From NCBI RefSeq assembly GCF_007667275.1, contig NZ_VDQT01000003.1:124001-188000 (forward strand): a stretch of DNA of 64,000 nt, in the 5' to 3' direction. The translations under genes and the position numbers were made by a program. The stretch is from Stenotrophomonas rhizophila (GTDB lineage: Bacteria; Pseudomonadota; Gammaproteobacteria; Xanthomonadales; Xanthomonadaceae). The notes beneath the pieces were generated by a model. The model did not search any database, was not told the origin of the DNA, and saw only the letters and a program-made list of their open reading frames with translations. Shown here piece after piece: positions 41,846 to 50,975 of this stretch; the first letter of the stretch is position 1; each line of letters starts with the position of its first letter.

Positions 41846-42507
41846 ACTTCGTCAACAACGACATCTCGCTGATCGCGGTCATGTCGATGGCGGCGCTGCT
41901 TCCGTTCCTGATCGCCGCCGGCACCTGCTACCTGAAGTTCTCCGTGGTGTTCGTGCTGCTGCGCAACGGCCTGGGCCTGCAGCAGGTGCCCTCCAACATG
42001 GTGCTCAACGCGCTCGCGCTGATGCTGGCGTTCTACGTGATGCAGCCCATCGTGCAGACCATGTACGACGCCTACCTGGCGTTGGACGCGCCGTTGAACT
42101 CGGTGGCCGCGGTGGTCACGTTCCTGGACAGCAGCCTGGATGGCTACAAGGTCTACCTGGCCACGTATTCCGATCCGGAGCTGCTGAAGTTCTTCGAACG
42201 TGCGCGCCACGTCGACACCGGGGTGCCGGTGCCGGACCTGGAGCCGCATGAGCGCTCGCTGTTCGCCTTGATGCCCACCTACGCGCTGAGCGAGCTCAAG
42301 GATGCGTTCCGCATCGGCTTCTACCTGTACCTGCCGTTCGTGGTGATCGACCTGGTGGTGTCCAGCGTGCTGCTGTCGTTGGGCATGATGATGATGAGCC
42401 CGGTGACCATCTCCGCGCCGATCAAGCTGATCCTGTTCGTGGCGATGGACGGCTGGAGCCTGCTCTCGCAGGGTCTGGTGCGCCAGTATCTCGACGTGCC
42501 GATCTAG
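41842..42507 (+). CDS. sctR: T3SS export apparatus protein SctR (SpaP type)
   Basis: A 221-residue integral membrane protein of the FliP/SctR family with about four transmembrane helices and a large extracytoplasmic loop. Conserved elements are CYLKFSVVFVLLRNGLGLQQ, PSNMVLNALALMLAFYVM and GMMMMSPVTISAP. Five copies form the core of the helical export gate. It overlaps the sctQ stop (ATGA). Confidence 0.96.
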   Translation: MNFVNNDISLIAVMSMAALLPFLIAAGTCYLKFSVVFVLLRNGLGLQQVPSNMVLNALALMLAFYVMQPIVQTMYDAYLALDAPLNSVAAVVTFLDSSLDGYKVYLATYSDPELLKFFERARHVDTGVPVPDLEPHERSLFALMPTYALSELKDAFRIGFYLYLPFVVIDLVVSSVLLSLGMMMMSPVTISAPIKLILFVAMDGWSLLSQGLVRQYLDVPI

Positions 42508-42509
42508 CC

Positions 42510-42767
42510 ATGGACGCGATCATGTTCATGGGCAACAAGAGCCTGCTGCTGATCCTGCTGCTGTCGGCCGCGCCGGTGGCGGTGGCCACCATCGTCGGCC
42601 TGGTCATCGGCCTGTTCCAGACCGTTACCCAGCTGCAGGAGCAGACCCTGCCGTACGGCGCCAAGCTGTTGGCAGTGATCGCCTGCCTGCTGGTGCTGAT
42701 GGCGTGGATGTCCGCGCGCATGCTGGATTTCGCCCGGCTGGCCCTGCACACCGCACTGACCGGCTAG
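42510..42767 (+). CDS. sctS: T3SS export apparatus protein SctS (SpaQ type)
   Basis: An 85-residue protein with two transmembrane helices, the length and pattern of SctS/FliQ: NKSLLLILLLSAAPVAVATI, then LVIGLFQTVTQLQEQTLP. It caps the SctR-T helical assembly with four copies. It starts two bases after sctR. Confidence 0.95.
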   Translation: MDAIMFMGNKSLLLILLLSAAPVAVATIVGLVIGLFQTVTQLQEQTLPYGAKLLAVIACLLVLMAWMSARMLDFARLALHTALTG

Positions 42768-42771
42768 GCAC

Positions 42772-43563
42772 GTGCAGCTTTCCGCGCTCGACGTCGAACT
42801 GGTCGCGCTGGCCCGCGACCATGGGGTCACCGCCCTGCTCGGCATGGCCCGCATCGGGGCCTGCCTGGCATGGATTCCGTACCTGTCGCCCGGCGTCATG
42901 CCAGCAAAGATGACCCGCACCGTGGTCACCATGATGGTATTGATCGGCCTGTGGCCGTCCACCGCCGGCGCCATCGTGCCGCCCGACATCGTCTCCACCG
43001 CAGGCGTGGTGCTGCGTGAAGTGTTGATCGGCAGCGCGATCGGGCTGGTGGTCGCCCTGCCGTTCCACATCTTCCACGGCATGGGCGCCATCGTCGACAA
43101 CCAGCGCGGTGCCGGCATCGGCGCCATGCTGGACCCGGTCAGCGGCGTGGAGGCCACCGAGACCTCGAACCTGCTGCAGCTGATGAGCGTGGTGGTGTTC
43201 CTGGCCACCGACGGCATGATCGTGCTGCTGGAAGTGATCCAGGACAGCTACCTGCTCATTCCCATGGGCGGCGCCATGACCCTGGACCTGGCGCGCGTGC
43301 AGGACTTCGCCGGCGTCCTGCTGGCCGGCGCGGTGCGCATGGCTTTGCCGGTGCTGCTGCTGCTGTTCCTGGTCGAAGTGCTGCTCGGCGTGCTGTCGCG
43401 TTTCGCGCAGCAGATGAACCCGTTCTCGATCTCGCTGGCGGTCAAGTCCTACATCGCCTTCATTGCCCTGCTGTTCTACCTGATGCCCACGCTGGCCCAG
43501 CACGTGCCGCTGATCCGCGACAGCACCGACGCCCTGCAGATGCTGATGGCGGCACCGCAATGA
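42772..43563 (+). CDS. sctT: T3SS export apparatus protein SctT (SpaR type)
   Basis: A 263-residue membrane protein with about six to seven helices, of the FliR/SctT family. It starts with GTG at 42772. Conserved stretches are YLSPGVMPAKM, GLVVALPFHIFHGMGAIVDNQRG-type and NPFSISLAVKSYIAF. It is the unique central subunit of the export gate. It overlaps sctU by four bases. Confidence 0.94.
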   Translation: MQLSALDVELVALARDHGVTALLGMARIGACLAWIPYLSPGVMPAKMTRTVVTMMVLIGLWPSTAGAIVPPDIVSTAGVVLREVLIGSAIGLVVALPFHIFHGMGAIVDNQRGAGIGAMLDPVSGVEATETSNLLQLMSVVVFLATDGMIVLLEVIQDSYLLIPMGGAMTLDLARVQDFAGVLLAGAVRMALPVLLLLFLVEVLLGVLSRFAQQMNPFSISLAVKSYIAFIALLFYLMPTLAQHVPLIRDSTDALQMLMAAPQ

Positions 43564-44633
43564 AGACCGAAAAGCCCACCCCGCACCGCCTGCTGAAGGA
43601 GTCGAAGAAAGGCAAGAGCTACGTCAGCCGCGATCTCGCCGCCGCCGCCATGCTGGTGGCGGGGCTGATCGCACTGGCCACGATGACCTCCAGCCGTGCC
43701 CTGCAGGGCTTCTATCGCGGCATGGCCGAACGCGGCTTCACCCTGACCCCGGCCGAAGCCGCATGGCAGGCCGCCGTGGCATTCCTGTGGATTGCCGTGC
43801 CGGTGGGCGCGACCGCCATCGTCGCGGCGGTACTGGTGTCGCTGCTGCAGAGCCGGGGCGTCATCGCCGCCGAAGCGGTGCGCGTGGACCTGGCCCGGGT
43901 CAACCCCATTTCCGGCTTCAAGAACCTGTTCTCGCTCAAGACGGTCAAGAGCGTGATCACCGCCACCCTGTACCTGCTGGCCGGGCTGGTGTTCGTGGTC
44001 CTGGCCTGGAAGCTGTTCGCGCCCACCGTGTTCGCCCAGGTGCAGATGCCGGACAAGGCCGCCGGGGCGATCTGGCACAGCGTGGGTTGGCGCAGCACCG
44101 CGCTGCTGCTGGCGGTGCTGGCGCCGATCGTACTGGCGGCCGCGTTCATCGAATACCGGCTGTACATCCGCGAAATGCGCATGGAGAAGCACGAGGTCAA
44201 GCAGGAGCACAAGGACCACAACGGCAACCCGGAGATCAAGCAGCGCCGTCGCGAGATCGGCGAAGAGCTGTCGGCGCAGACCCAGTCGGACGTCGCCGGT
44301 TCCTCGATGATCCTGGCCAACCCCACGCACATCGCGGTCGGCATCTACATCCATCCCGACTACCCCGGCCTGCAGTTTGTGTCGCTGCGTGAGCGCGGCA
44401 ACCGCGCGCGCAAGGTCATCGCCCTGGCCGAGCGGGTCGGCGTGCCGGTGGTGCGCGACATCCCGGTGGCGCGCGCGGTGTACGCGCGGGTACGCCGCTA
44501 CCAGTTCGTTCCGGCCGAGCTGACCACACCCATCACCCGCATCCTGCTGTGGCTGAAGGACATCGAGCGCAACCACGCAGCGGACGCCACGCCCGATGCC
44601 GATGCGATCGACCCTGCAGCCACGCCTGAATGA
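43560..44633 (+). CDS. sctU: T3SS autocleaved switch protein SctU (SpaS type)
   Basis: A 357-residue protein with four transmembrane helices and a cytosolic C-terminal domain containing the self-cleavage site NPTH at about residues 254-257 (MILANPTHIAVG). Cleavage between Asn and Pro allows switching to translocators. The linker is charged (KHEVKQEHKDHNGN). The 83 bases to sicA form the first real gap in the cluster, suggesting a new transcript for the translocator genes. Confidence 0.96.
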   Translation: MKTEKPTPHRLLKESKKGKSYVSRDLAAAAMLVAGLIALATMTSSRALQGFYRGMAERGFTLTPAEAAWQAAVAFLWIAVPVGATAIVAAVLVSLLQSRGVIAAEAVRVDLARVNPISGFKNLFSLKTVKSVITATLYLLAGLVFVVLAWKLFAPTVFAQVQMPDKAAGAIWHSVGWRSTALLLAVLAPIVLAAAFIEYRLYIREMRMEKHEVKQEHKDHNGNPEIKQRRREIGEELSAQTQSDVAGSSMILANPTHIAVGIYIHPDYPGLQFVSLRERGNRARKVIALAERVGVPVVRDIPVARAVYARVRRYQFVPAELTTPITRILLWLKDIERNHAADATPDADAIDPAATPE

Positions 44634-44716
44634 GGGAATCCCGAAAGCCCCCCCTTTGCAACCCCGCCAAACTGTGCTTGTCCTGCAGCGCCGTTGGCCA
44701 CAACCCGGTACCCACC

Positions 44717-45259
44717 ATGACCCAAGCCCACGACGCCCACGACACCCCCACCGGTACTGACGCAGACCAGGCCGCGCTCGATGAAATGGCCCAGCTGCTG
44801 TTCGAAGGCGCGCAGACCGGCGCCGCGATCAAGGACCTGAAAGGGGTCAGTGACGACCTGCTGGAGAGCGTCTACGCCTATGCGCACCGTTTTTACACCG
44901 ACGGTCGCCTCGACGAGGCCGAAACGTTCTTCCGCTTCCTGTACCTGTACGACTTCTACAACGGCGACTACGCGCTCGGCCTGGCCGCGGTGCTGCAGAT
45001 GAAGAAGGAATACGCCAAGGCCATCGACATGTATGCGCTGGCCTACGCGCTGCTGAAAAACGACGAGCGTCCGATGCTGCATGTCGGTCAATGCCACCTC
45101 GCCATGGGCAAGCTCGGCATGGCCAAGGGCTGCTTCGAAACCGTGCAGCTGCGTTCCACCGACCCGGCCCTGCTCTCGCGGGCCCGGGTCTACCTGCAGG
45201 CGCTGGCCAACCAGGGCGACGCCCCTCCCGATACCACCGAGGAAACCGATTCCGCATGA
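44717..45259 (+). CDS. sicA: Translocator chaperone SicA/IpgC (class II, TPR)
   Basis: A 180-residue TPR chaperone of the SycD/LcrH family. Three TPR-like repeats are visible: SVYAYAHRFYTDGRLDEAE, FYNGDYALGLAAVLQM and HVGQCHLAMGKLGMAKG. It should bind SipB and SipC and co-activate InvF. The 83-base gap upstream is the best site in the locus for an InvF-controlled promoter. It overlaps sipB by four bases. Confidence 0.94.
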   Translation: MTQAHDAHDTPTGTDADQAALDEMAQLLFEGAQTGAAIKDLKGVSDDLLESVYAYAHRFYTDGRLDEAETFFRFLYLYDFYNGDYALGLAAVLQMKKEYAKAIDMYALAYALLKNDERPMLHVGQCHLAMGKLGMAKGCFETVQLRSTDPALLSRARVYLQALANQGDAPPDTTEETDSA

Positions 45260-47064
45260 ACATCACCGCTTCCGCCGGCCTGACGCCGCTGGCTTTCACG
45301 TCCACGTCCGCGGGTCGCGCTGAAGCCGCCACGGCGGCCGCCGGCTTCGGCGCCGCATCGCTGCAGCGCATCCTGCACATCGACGCCGAGGTGCAGAAGC
45401 TGCTGGCGGACGCCGCCGGCGAGCGTCACGCGGCGACGACCGAGGCGGAAGCACCCCATGACAATGCGCCGGCACTGCGCCGGGCCGACCTGCCGCGCCT
45501 GCTGCGCGCTGCCCAGCAGCAGGCGGCCATCCGTGCGGTGCAGGCACCGATGACGCCGGAAGCGGCCATGACCTTCCTGGCCATGCAGCTCAGCGAGCTG
45601 ATCACTACCGAGAACAGCCGCAGCCTGTCCTCGCAGCTGGAACTGGTAAAGCAGCGCCTGGCGCAGCGCGCCGCCACCGCCGCCGAACTGTCTGACGCCA
45701 TCCGCCTCGCGCAGGAAGTGGTGGAAGCGGCCATGGCCGGCATGGAGTCTGCCGAGGGTGAGCTGCTTGCCGCGGCCGAGGCCCTGAAGCAGGCCGAAGC
45801 CGAGGTGAAGCGGTTGGAGCAGGCTCTGGCGGAAGCCGCGCCGGAGGACCAGGACAGCATCCGCGCCGAGCTCGAGGCCGCCAAGGGCAAAGCCGCGGAA
45901 GCACAGTTGAAGATGGATGCGGGCATTGAAGAGCTCGTCAAGGCGTCTGCTGCGTTGAACCAGGCCCTCACCGATCTGGAAGACTTCAAGAGCCAGGCCG
46001 ACAAGCTGGACCCGAATGGCAGCGTCAGTGCGCGCGGTGACGACAAGGCGCGCACCAACGCGGCACTGCTCGGCGAACTGCTGGCCGTGCTGCAGGAAAT
46101 CATCGGCAAGGCCAACGACGCCAAGCTGGAAGCCGAAACGAAGCTCATCCAGGAAGTGCTGCGCCTGCGCGAGGCCGAGAACATGCGCCGCTCGCAGGAG
46201 TACCAGGAACAGGTGGCCAAGGCCGAAGCAGCGCAGAAGAAGATGGGCTGCATCGGCAAGATCATCGGCTGGGTGGTGACCGTGGTGGCCGTGGTGGCTG
46301 CACCGTTCACCGGCGGCGCCAGCATGGTGCTGGCCGGCGTGGGTCTTGCCCTGGCAATCGGCGAAGAGCTCGGCCTGAACGTGATGGGCAAGATCATGGA
46401 ACCCATCATGAAACTGGTGATGGAGCTGGTGAAGGTGGTTGGCAATGTCATCGGCGACGTTCTCACCCAGCTCGGTCTGCCGAAGGATATCGTCGACAAG
46501 ATCAAGGACGTGCTCGGTGTCATCGCCGTCGCCGCCATGATCATCGCCGCCGTGGTACTGACCAAGCGCGTAGCCGGCACCGCCGCCGTGCAGCAGTTGG
46601 CCCAGGCGGTCACCCGGGCAGTTTCCGCGGCCATCAGCAAGGCGCTGCCGCAGATGATCAAGGCAGCCGCGCGTGCGGTGGGCCAGACCGTGGACGATGT
46701 TGCCAAAGCGATCAGCAAGACGACCGCCAAGGTCATCGGCAGCGACTCCGACACGCTGGTGGTGCGAACCGGGCAGGCCCTCAAGGCGTCGCACGTGCTT
46801 CAGTTCGCCAACCAGACCAGTCAGGGCGTCGTCAACGTCATGATCGCCGACATGTACGTGAAGGCTGCCAAGGTGATGAAGGAACTGGAAACCGGACTGG
46901 TCGACAGCAAGATCTTCCGTGACCTCATCCAGAAGATCCTCGAGTACTTCATGCAGACCAACAACCTGGTCGCCGATCTCTTCAGGGAAATGACCAACGT
47001 GCAGGAATCACAGCACGACGCCGCACGCTTCGTCACCTCCCGCATCGGTAGTGCGGCCGCCTGA
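45256..47064 (+). CDS. sipB: Major hydrophobic translocator SctE (SipB/IpaB type)
   Basis: A 602-residue pore-forming translocator. A long helical coiled-coil region covers about residues 150-330 (AEGELLAAAEALKQAEAEV). Two hydrophobic segments lie at about residues 336-370 (GWVVTVVAVVAAPFTGGAS) and 421-442 (VIAVAAMIIAAVVLTKRVAG). In the host membrane they insert with SipC. The N-terminus AGLTPLAFTSTSAG is Ser/Thr/Ala-rich, fitting a secretion signal. Confidence 0.92.
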   Translation: MNITASAGLTPLAFTSTSAGRAEAATAAAGFGAASLQRILHIDAEVQKLLADAAGERHAATTEAEAPHDNAPALRRADLPRLLRAAQQQAAIRAVQAPMTPEAAMTFLAMQLSELITTENSRSLSSQLELVKQRLAQRAATAAELSDAIRLAQEVVEAAMAGMESAEGELLAAAEALKQAEAEVKRLEQALAEAAPEDQDSIRAELEAAKGKAAEAQLKMDAGIEELVKASAALNQALTDLEDFKSQADKLDPNGSVSARGDDKARTNAALLGELLAVLQEIIGKANDAKLEAETKLIQEVLRLREAENMRRSQEYQEQVAKAEAAQKKMGCIGKIIGWVVTVVAVVAAPFTGGASMVLAGVGLALAIGEELGLNVMGKIMEPIMKLVMELVKVVGNVIGDVLTQLGLPKDIVDKIKDVLGVIAVAAMIIAAVVLTKRVAGTAAVQQLAQAVTRAVSAAISKALPQMIKAAARAVGQTVDDVAKAISKTTAKVIGSDSDTLVVRTGQALKASHVLQFANQTSQGVVNVMIADMYVKAAKVMKELETGLVDSKIFRDLIQKILEYFMQTNNLVADLFREMTNVQESQHDAARFVTSRIGSAAA

Positions 47065-47103
47065 GCCGCGCTCCGAACAGCATACCCCTTCAAGGACTAC
47101 TCA

Positions 47104-48393
47104 ATGACTGACGCAATCACATTCAACACCGCGCGCTCCACTCCGCTGATCCTGGAGTCGAACCTGAAGGGCGCCCATGGGCAGGACACCTCCGTCCCGT
47201 CGGAACTGCTTCCCATGGACGAAGACATCGTCCGCCTCCTCACCGATGCGGTCGCTGGGAAGCTGTTGGTTGGCCCGGAGGCCGGCGACGACCGCAGCAG
47301 CCCTGCGGTGCCGGTGCAGCTGCGACCGGCCACCATCACCGTACATGAGGCAAGCGTCCGCCTGACCGGGATCATGAGCAAGCTGCCGACGGTACTGTCC
47401 GCTCTGATCGGCAGCCAGGATCCGGCCAAGGCCGAGGAGGGCGCCATCATTCGCGCAGCCGAAGGGGTCACGACCCACGGCTCTGTCCGCTCACTCAACG
47501 ACGGCACAACACCTTCCGCGCCGGTGGACGGCACGACCGGCGTAGACGCAGACGCAACCGACCGCTCCGCCAACGCAGGTGGCTGGCTGGTCTCCAGCCC
47601 CTTCAGCAGCCTGCTGGCGCTGCTGCGGCAGCTCCTGCTGAAGCTGGAAAAGCACGATCGCGACAACAGCGCGCAGATGGTGACAATGCAGCGCAACATC
47701 ACGATCATCGCCGGCGACAAGGGGGTTGAAAAGGCGAAGGAGGGCTTCGGTGGTGCCGTGGGAGCGGCGGCACTCACCGGCGTGATTGGCGGTGCGGCGA
47801 TGCAGCGTACGGTCAAGGCGACCGACATCCAGGCCAGCAGCCTGAAGAAGAATCAGAATGTCGGGACCAACGCGAACGTCGCAGATGCGAGGACGAGCGG
47901 CGGTATCAAGGCCGCTGGGACCCCCGCCGACCAGCTTCGCGATGCGCGGAACCTGGACGGGAGTCCGGTGCAGGCCCAGAGGAATGGCGGACAGCCCAAC
48001 GCGGATATCCAGGCTGATCTGCACGCGGACACGCGCGCAATCAATCACTCGGCCAGGAATGGTGCAGAAGGGCAGACGCCTGAGCCCCTGCATCAAGCCA
48101 ATGCAAATTCCATGGCGCAAGCGCAGATTCCGGCCAACCAGAGCGCAGTCCTGACCATGCTGGGGCCGGGCCTCGGAAACACGATCTCGGCAGGTGTGCA
48201 GATCGAGGCCGAGATGACCGAAGCAGAGCGCCAGCTTGCACTTCAGGTCGCGGACGTTTTCCGGCGCATCGCCGATGAGCAGCAGGACCAGGCCGTCCGT
48301 TCCCGTGAGATGCGCGACGCAGCAGCACAGCTGTACGAAAGCCTGCTCAACCTGATCTCCGCTACCAGCGCCCATATCATTCAGAAGTCCTGA
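47104..48393 (+). CDS. sipC: Minor translocator SctB (SipC/IpaC type)
   Basis: A 429-residue protein at the sipC position with one hydrophobic Gly/Ala segment around residues 214-236 (GFGGAVGAAALTGVIGGAAM). It is followed by a polar, Gln/Asn/Ala-rich middle and a C-terminal helix (ALQVADVFRRIADEQQDQA). Sequence similarity to IpaC is confined to the membrane region and C-terminal part, so the call leans on order. A fossil of its last 27 codons is found at 49.6 kb. It ends seven bases before sipD. Confidence 0.82.
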   Translation: MTDAITFNTARSTPLILESNLKGAHGQDTSVPSELLPMDEDIVRLLTDAVAGKLLVGPEAGDDRSSPAVPVQLRPATITVHEASVRLTGIMSKLPTVLSALIGSQDPAKAEEGAIIRAAEGVTTHGSVRSLNDGTTPSAPVDGTTGVDADATDRSANAGGWLVSSPFSSLLALLRQLLLKLEKHDRDNSAQMVTMQRNITIIAGDKGVEKAKEGFGGAVGAAALTGVIGGAAMQRTVKATDIQASSLKKNQNVGTNANVADARTSGGIKAAGTPADQLRDARNLDGSPVQAQRNGGQPNADIQADLHADTRAINHSARNGAEGQTPEPLHQANANSMAQAQIPANQSAVLTMLGPGLGNTISAGVQIEAEMTEAERQLALQVADVFRRIADEQQDQAVRSREMRDAAAQLYESLLNLISATSAHIIQKS

Positions 48394-48400
48394 GGACGCC

Positions 48401-49516
48401 ATGGAGATCATCAAGCACGCCGCCACACCCGTGACCACGTACCCGCTGCAGGTGTCGCAGGGGGATATCCAGCAAAGCGTCCTGGAAGCACCCGCGCTCA
48501 ACCCGGAAACCCGTTCGCGGCTGCTGCAGCTGGGACACCCCATGCGGGGCGCAGCGCGGGCCGCAGCTACGCGCGCCGCACTGGTGGTTCAGCTCATGGA
48601 GCAGGGCCTTGGAACGTTGGGCACCCCGCACACCGAGGTTCTTGCCGATCCTGCCGCGTTGGAGGAATTCAATCGGAAGAAGCAGAAGGAGGGCACGCTT
48701 GCGTCCAGCCTGCGTGTTGCGCTGGATGATTCCCTTCGAACCCAGGCTGAGCTGAAGAACGCCCTCACCTTCCTGTTGCCAAAGATCGCACCGGGATTGG
48801 TGGCGGACGAGGACGCAGCGGCAGGCGAGCCAGGCTCATCGCCACAGATGCAGAATCCTGCCGATACAGATGTCAGTGGTCTTGTCTGGAACTCGCACGG
48901 CGAGTTCTTTGCACAGATCGGCGAGCTGCTGGAAGTGCTGAAGAATGAATGGTTGAGCAAGTATCAAGACGCCTTGGCGAAGTTCCTCGATTTCTATAAG
49001 AAGTTCTCCGACATCATGGAGGGGTTGAAGCCGTCCGCCTCGGGCGACAAGGGGAATGTCAAGATCGACTTCAGCGAGGTACATGCAGAGCTCACCAAAC
49101 TGGCCAAGGAATATGGCCTCGACGACAATGCGCTTGCCTCGTTCTCATCGGAGAAGGAAGCCAAGGCGTTCAGGGATTCGCTCGGTCTTCCTGGGCTCAA
49201 GGTGACTGGCCCAGCGCAGGATGGGCAGTTCCACGTAAAGATGGACGTCTCAGCGGTGGATGACCTCATTTCCAGCATGGAGAATCCGAACATCCCTGGC
49301 TGGCCCCTGCCAAGCACGCTGGTGATGGATAGTGCCCAATACAACGCATGGGTCTCCCAGAAGGACAGCAACATGGAGCAGGTCAAGCACATCAGTAAGG
49401 TGCTTGGCGAGAAGCTCAATGAGATGACCCAGAAGTACGACAATATCGTGAAGATTCTAAGCTCGTCGATAGACAAGATGTCCGAAGCCAACAAGGCCTA
49501 CGTGCACAACACTTGA
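48401..49516 (+). CDS. sipD: Needle-tip protein SctA, copy 1 (SipD/IpaD type)
   Basis: A 371-residue hydrophilic protein at the sipD position. The layout is an N-terminal self-chaperoning helical part, a central coiled coil (about residues 170-205 pairing with 320-365), and a distal mixed domain between them, as in IpaD and BipD. The C-terminus MTQKYDNIVKILSSSIDKM is the family hallmark helix. It differs from copy 2 at only 12 of its first 207 residues and 4 of the last 59, but strongly in between. Confidence 0.88.
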   Translation: MEIIKHAATPVTTYPLQVSQGDIQQSVLEAPALNPETRSRLLQLGHPMRGAARAAATRAALVVQLMEQGLGTLGTPHTEVLADPAALEEFNRKKQKEGTLASSLRVALDDSLRTQAELKNALTFLLPKIAPGLVADEDAAAGEPGSSPQMQNPADTDVSGLVWNSHGEFFAQIGELLEVLKNEWLSKYQDALAKFLDFYKKFSDIMEGLKPSASGDKGNVKIDFSEVHAELTKLAKEYGLDDNALASFSSEKEAKAFRDSLGLPGLKVTGPAQDGQFHVKMDVSAVDDLISSMENPNIPGWPLPSTLVMDSAQYNAWVSQKDSNMEQVKHISKVLGEKLNEMTQKYDNIVKILSSSIDKMSEANKAYVHNT

Positions 49517-49618
49517 TGCGCGAGATCTGTCACAGCGCATCTGGTCAGCAGCAAAGAAGAGACATGGCATGGATCACGCACTCTGCACCTGACAAGCTCA
49601 GTCGGCCGCTTCCGCGGA

Positions 49619-49699
49619 ATGCGCGGCGCTGCGGCACGGCCGCACCCAACCCTTACCCGGCTGGTGTCTCCCACCAGCGCCAGAATCATTAAAAATGCT
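49619..49699 (+). pseudogene. Remnant of the 3' end of a second sipC gene
   Basis: The 27 codons at 49619-49699 align without gaps to the last 27 codons of intact sipC: MRGAAARPHPTL against MRDAAAQLYESL, and SARIIKNA against SAHIIQKS. The DNA after it (ctgagtacgcaatg) matches sipC end plus sipD start (tcctgaggacgccatg) with one base missing. That deletion removes the sipC stop, leaving the remnant in frame with tip gene copy 2. It shows that the duplication once included sipC. Confidence 0.75.
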
Positions 49700-49708
49700 G
49701 AGTACGCA

Positions 49709-50824
49709 ATGGAAATCGCCAAGCACGCCGGCACACCGGTGACCACGTACCCTCTGCAGGTGTCGCAGGGGGATATCAAGCAAAGCATCCTGGAGGCACC
49801 TGCCCTCGATCCGGAAACCCGTTCGCGGCTGCTGCAGCTGGGACACCCCATGCGGAGCGCAGCGCGGGCCGCAGCTACGCGCGCAGCGCTGGTCGTTCAG
49901 CTCATGGAGCAGGGCCTTGGAACCTTGGGCACCCCGCATACGGAGGTTCTGGCCGATCCTGCCGCGTTGGAGGAATTCAATCGGAAGAAGCAGAAGGAGG
50001 GCATCCTTGCGTCCAGCCTGCGTGTTGCGCTGGATGATTCCCTTCGAACCCAGGCGGAGCTGAAGAAGGCCCTCACCTTCCTGTTGCCAAAGATCGCACC
50101 GGGATTGGTGGCGAACGAGGACGCAGCGGCTGGCGAGCCAGGCTCATCGCCGCTCATGCAGAATCCTGCCGATACAGATGTCAGTGGTCTTGTCTGGAAC
50201 TCGCACGCCGAGTTCTTTGCACAGATCGGCGAGCTTCTGGAGGTGCTGAAGAATGAATGGCTGAGCAAATATCAGGACGCGCTCGCCAAGTTCCTCGATT
50301 TCTATAAGGAATTCTCCGACATCATGGAGAAGCTGAAGGTCAAGGCCGAAGGCGACAAAGGCGATGTCATGATTGGCTTCGGTATTGTCCGGAAGGATCT
50401 CGAGGCGCTGCTGAAGAAGTACGCGCTGCCAGAGAACGCGCTGGCTTCGTTCTCGAGCGAGGCAGCGGCCGAATCTTTCAAGGATTCATTGGGGCTTCCA
50501 GGGCTGGCCGTTCAGCAGGCAGATGACGGAAGCTTCAAGGTAAAGATGGATCTTTCCGCGGTCGATCAGCTTGTCGAAAGCATGCCGAAGAAGCCGTCAT
50601 ATCCGGGAATCGGCGACGACTGGTCCATCGCGTGGGACAGCGCCCGGTACAACGCATGGGTTTCCTCCAAGGACAGCAACATGGAGCAGATCAAGCACGT
50701 GAGCAAGGTGTTGGGTGAAAAGCTAAACGAAATGACCCAGAAGTACGACAACATCGTGAAGATCCTCAGTTCATCGATTGACAAGATGTCGGAGGCGAAC
50801 AAGGCCTACGTGCACAACACCTGA
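49709..50824 (+). CDS. Needle-tip protein SctA, copy 2 (SipD paralogue)
   Basis: A 371-residue paralogue of the preceding tip protein with exactly the same length. The start at 49709 (MEIAKHAG) is set by alignment with copy 1 (MEIIKHAA); the frame runs upstream through a sipC fossil, so an extended fusion beginning at 49619 is conceivable. The two copies diverge almost only in residues about 208-312, the distal domain that is exposed at the needle tip. It is separated from copy 1 by 192 bases. Copy 2 may confer alternative host contact. Confidence 0.87.
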   Translation: MEIAKHAGTPVTTYPLQVSQGDIKQSILEAPALDPETRSRLLQLGHPMRSAARAAATRAALVVQLMEQGLGTLGTPHTEVLADPAALEEFNRKKQKEGILASSLRVALDDSLRTQAELKKALTFLLPKIAPGLVANEDAAAGEPGSSPLMQNPADTDVSGLVWNSHAEFFAQIGELLEVLKNEWLSKYQDALAKFLDFYKEFSDIMEKLKVKAEGDKGDVMIGFGIVRKDLEALLKKYALPENALASFSSEAAAESFKDSLGLPGLAVQQADDGSFKVKMDLSAVDQLVESMPKKPSYPGIGDDWSIAWDSARYNAWVSSKDSNMEQIKHVSKVLGEKLNEMTQKYDNIVKILSSSIDKMSEANKAYVHNT

Positions 50825-50975
50825 CCATCCGCATTCGCCGAGTCGCAAGGTCAGGTAGGCGGGTGTGCGGAAAGTTCGCAATTGTTGTAGTGAGCCTGCG
50901 CTCGTCCATCGTCACTATTGCGTAAGCCGATCCTTCCACCTTCGGCTGTTACCCATGGCTGCCTGGAGAGACACT

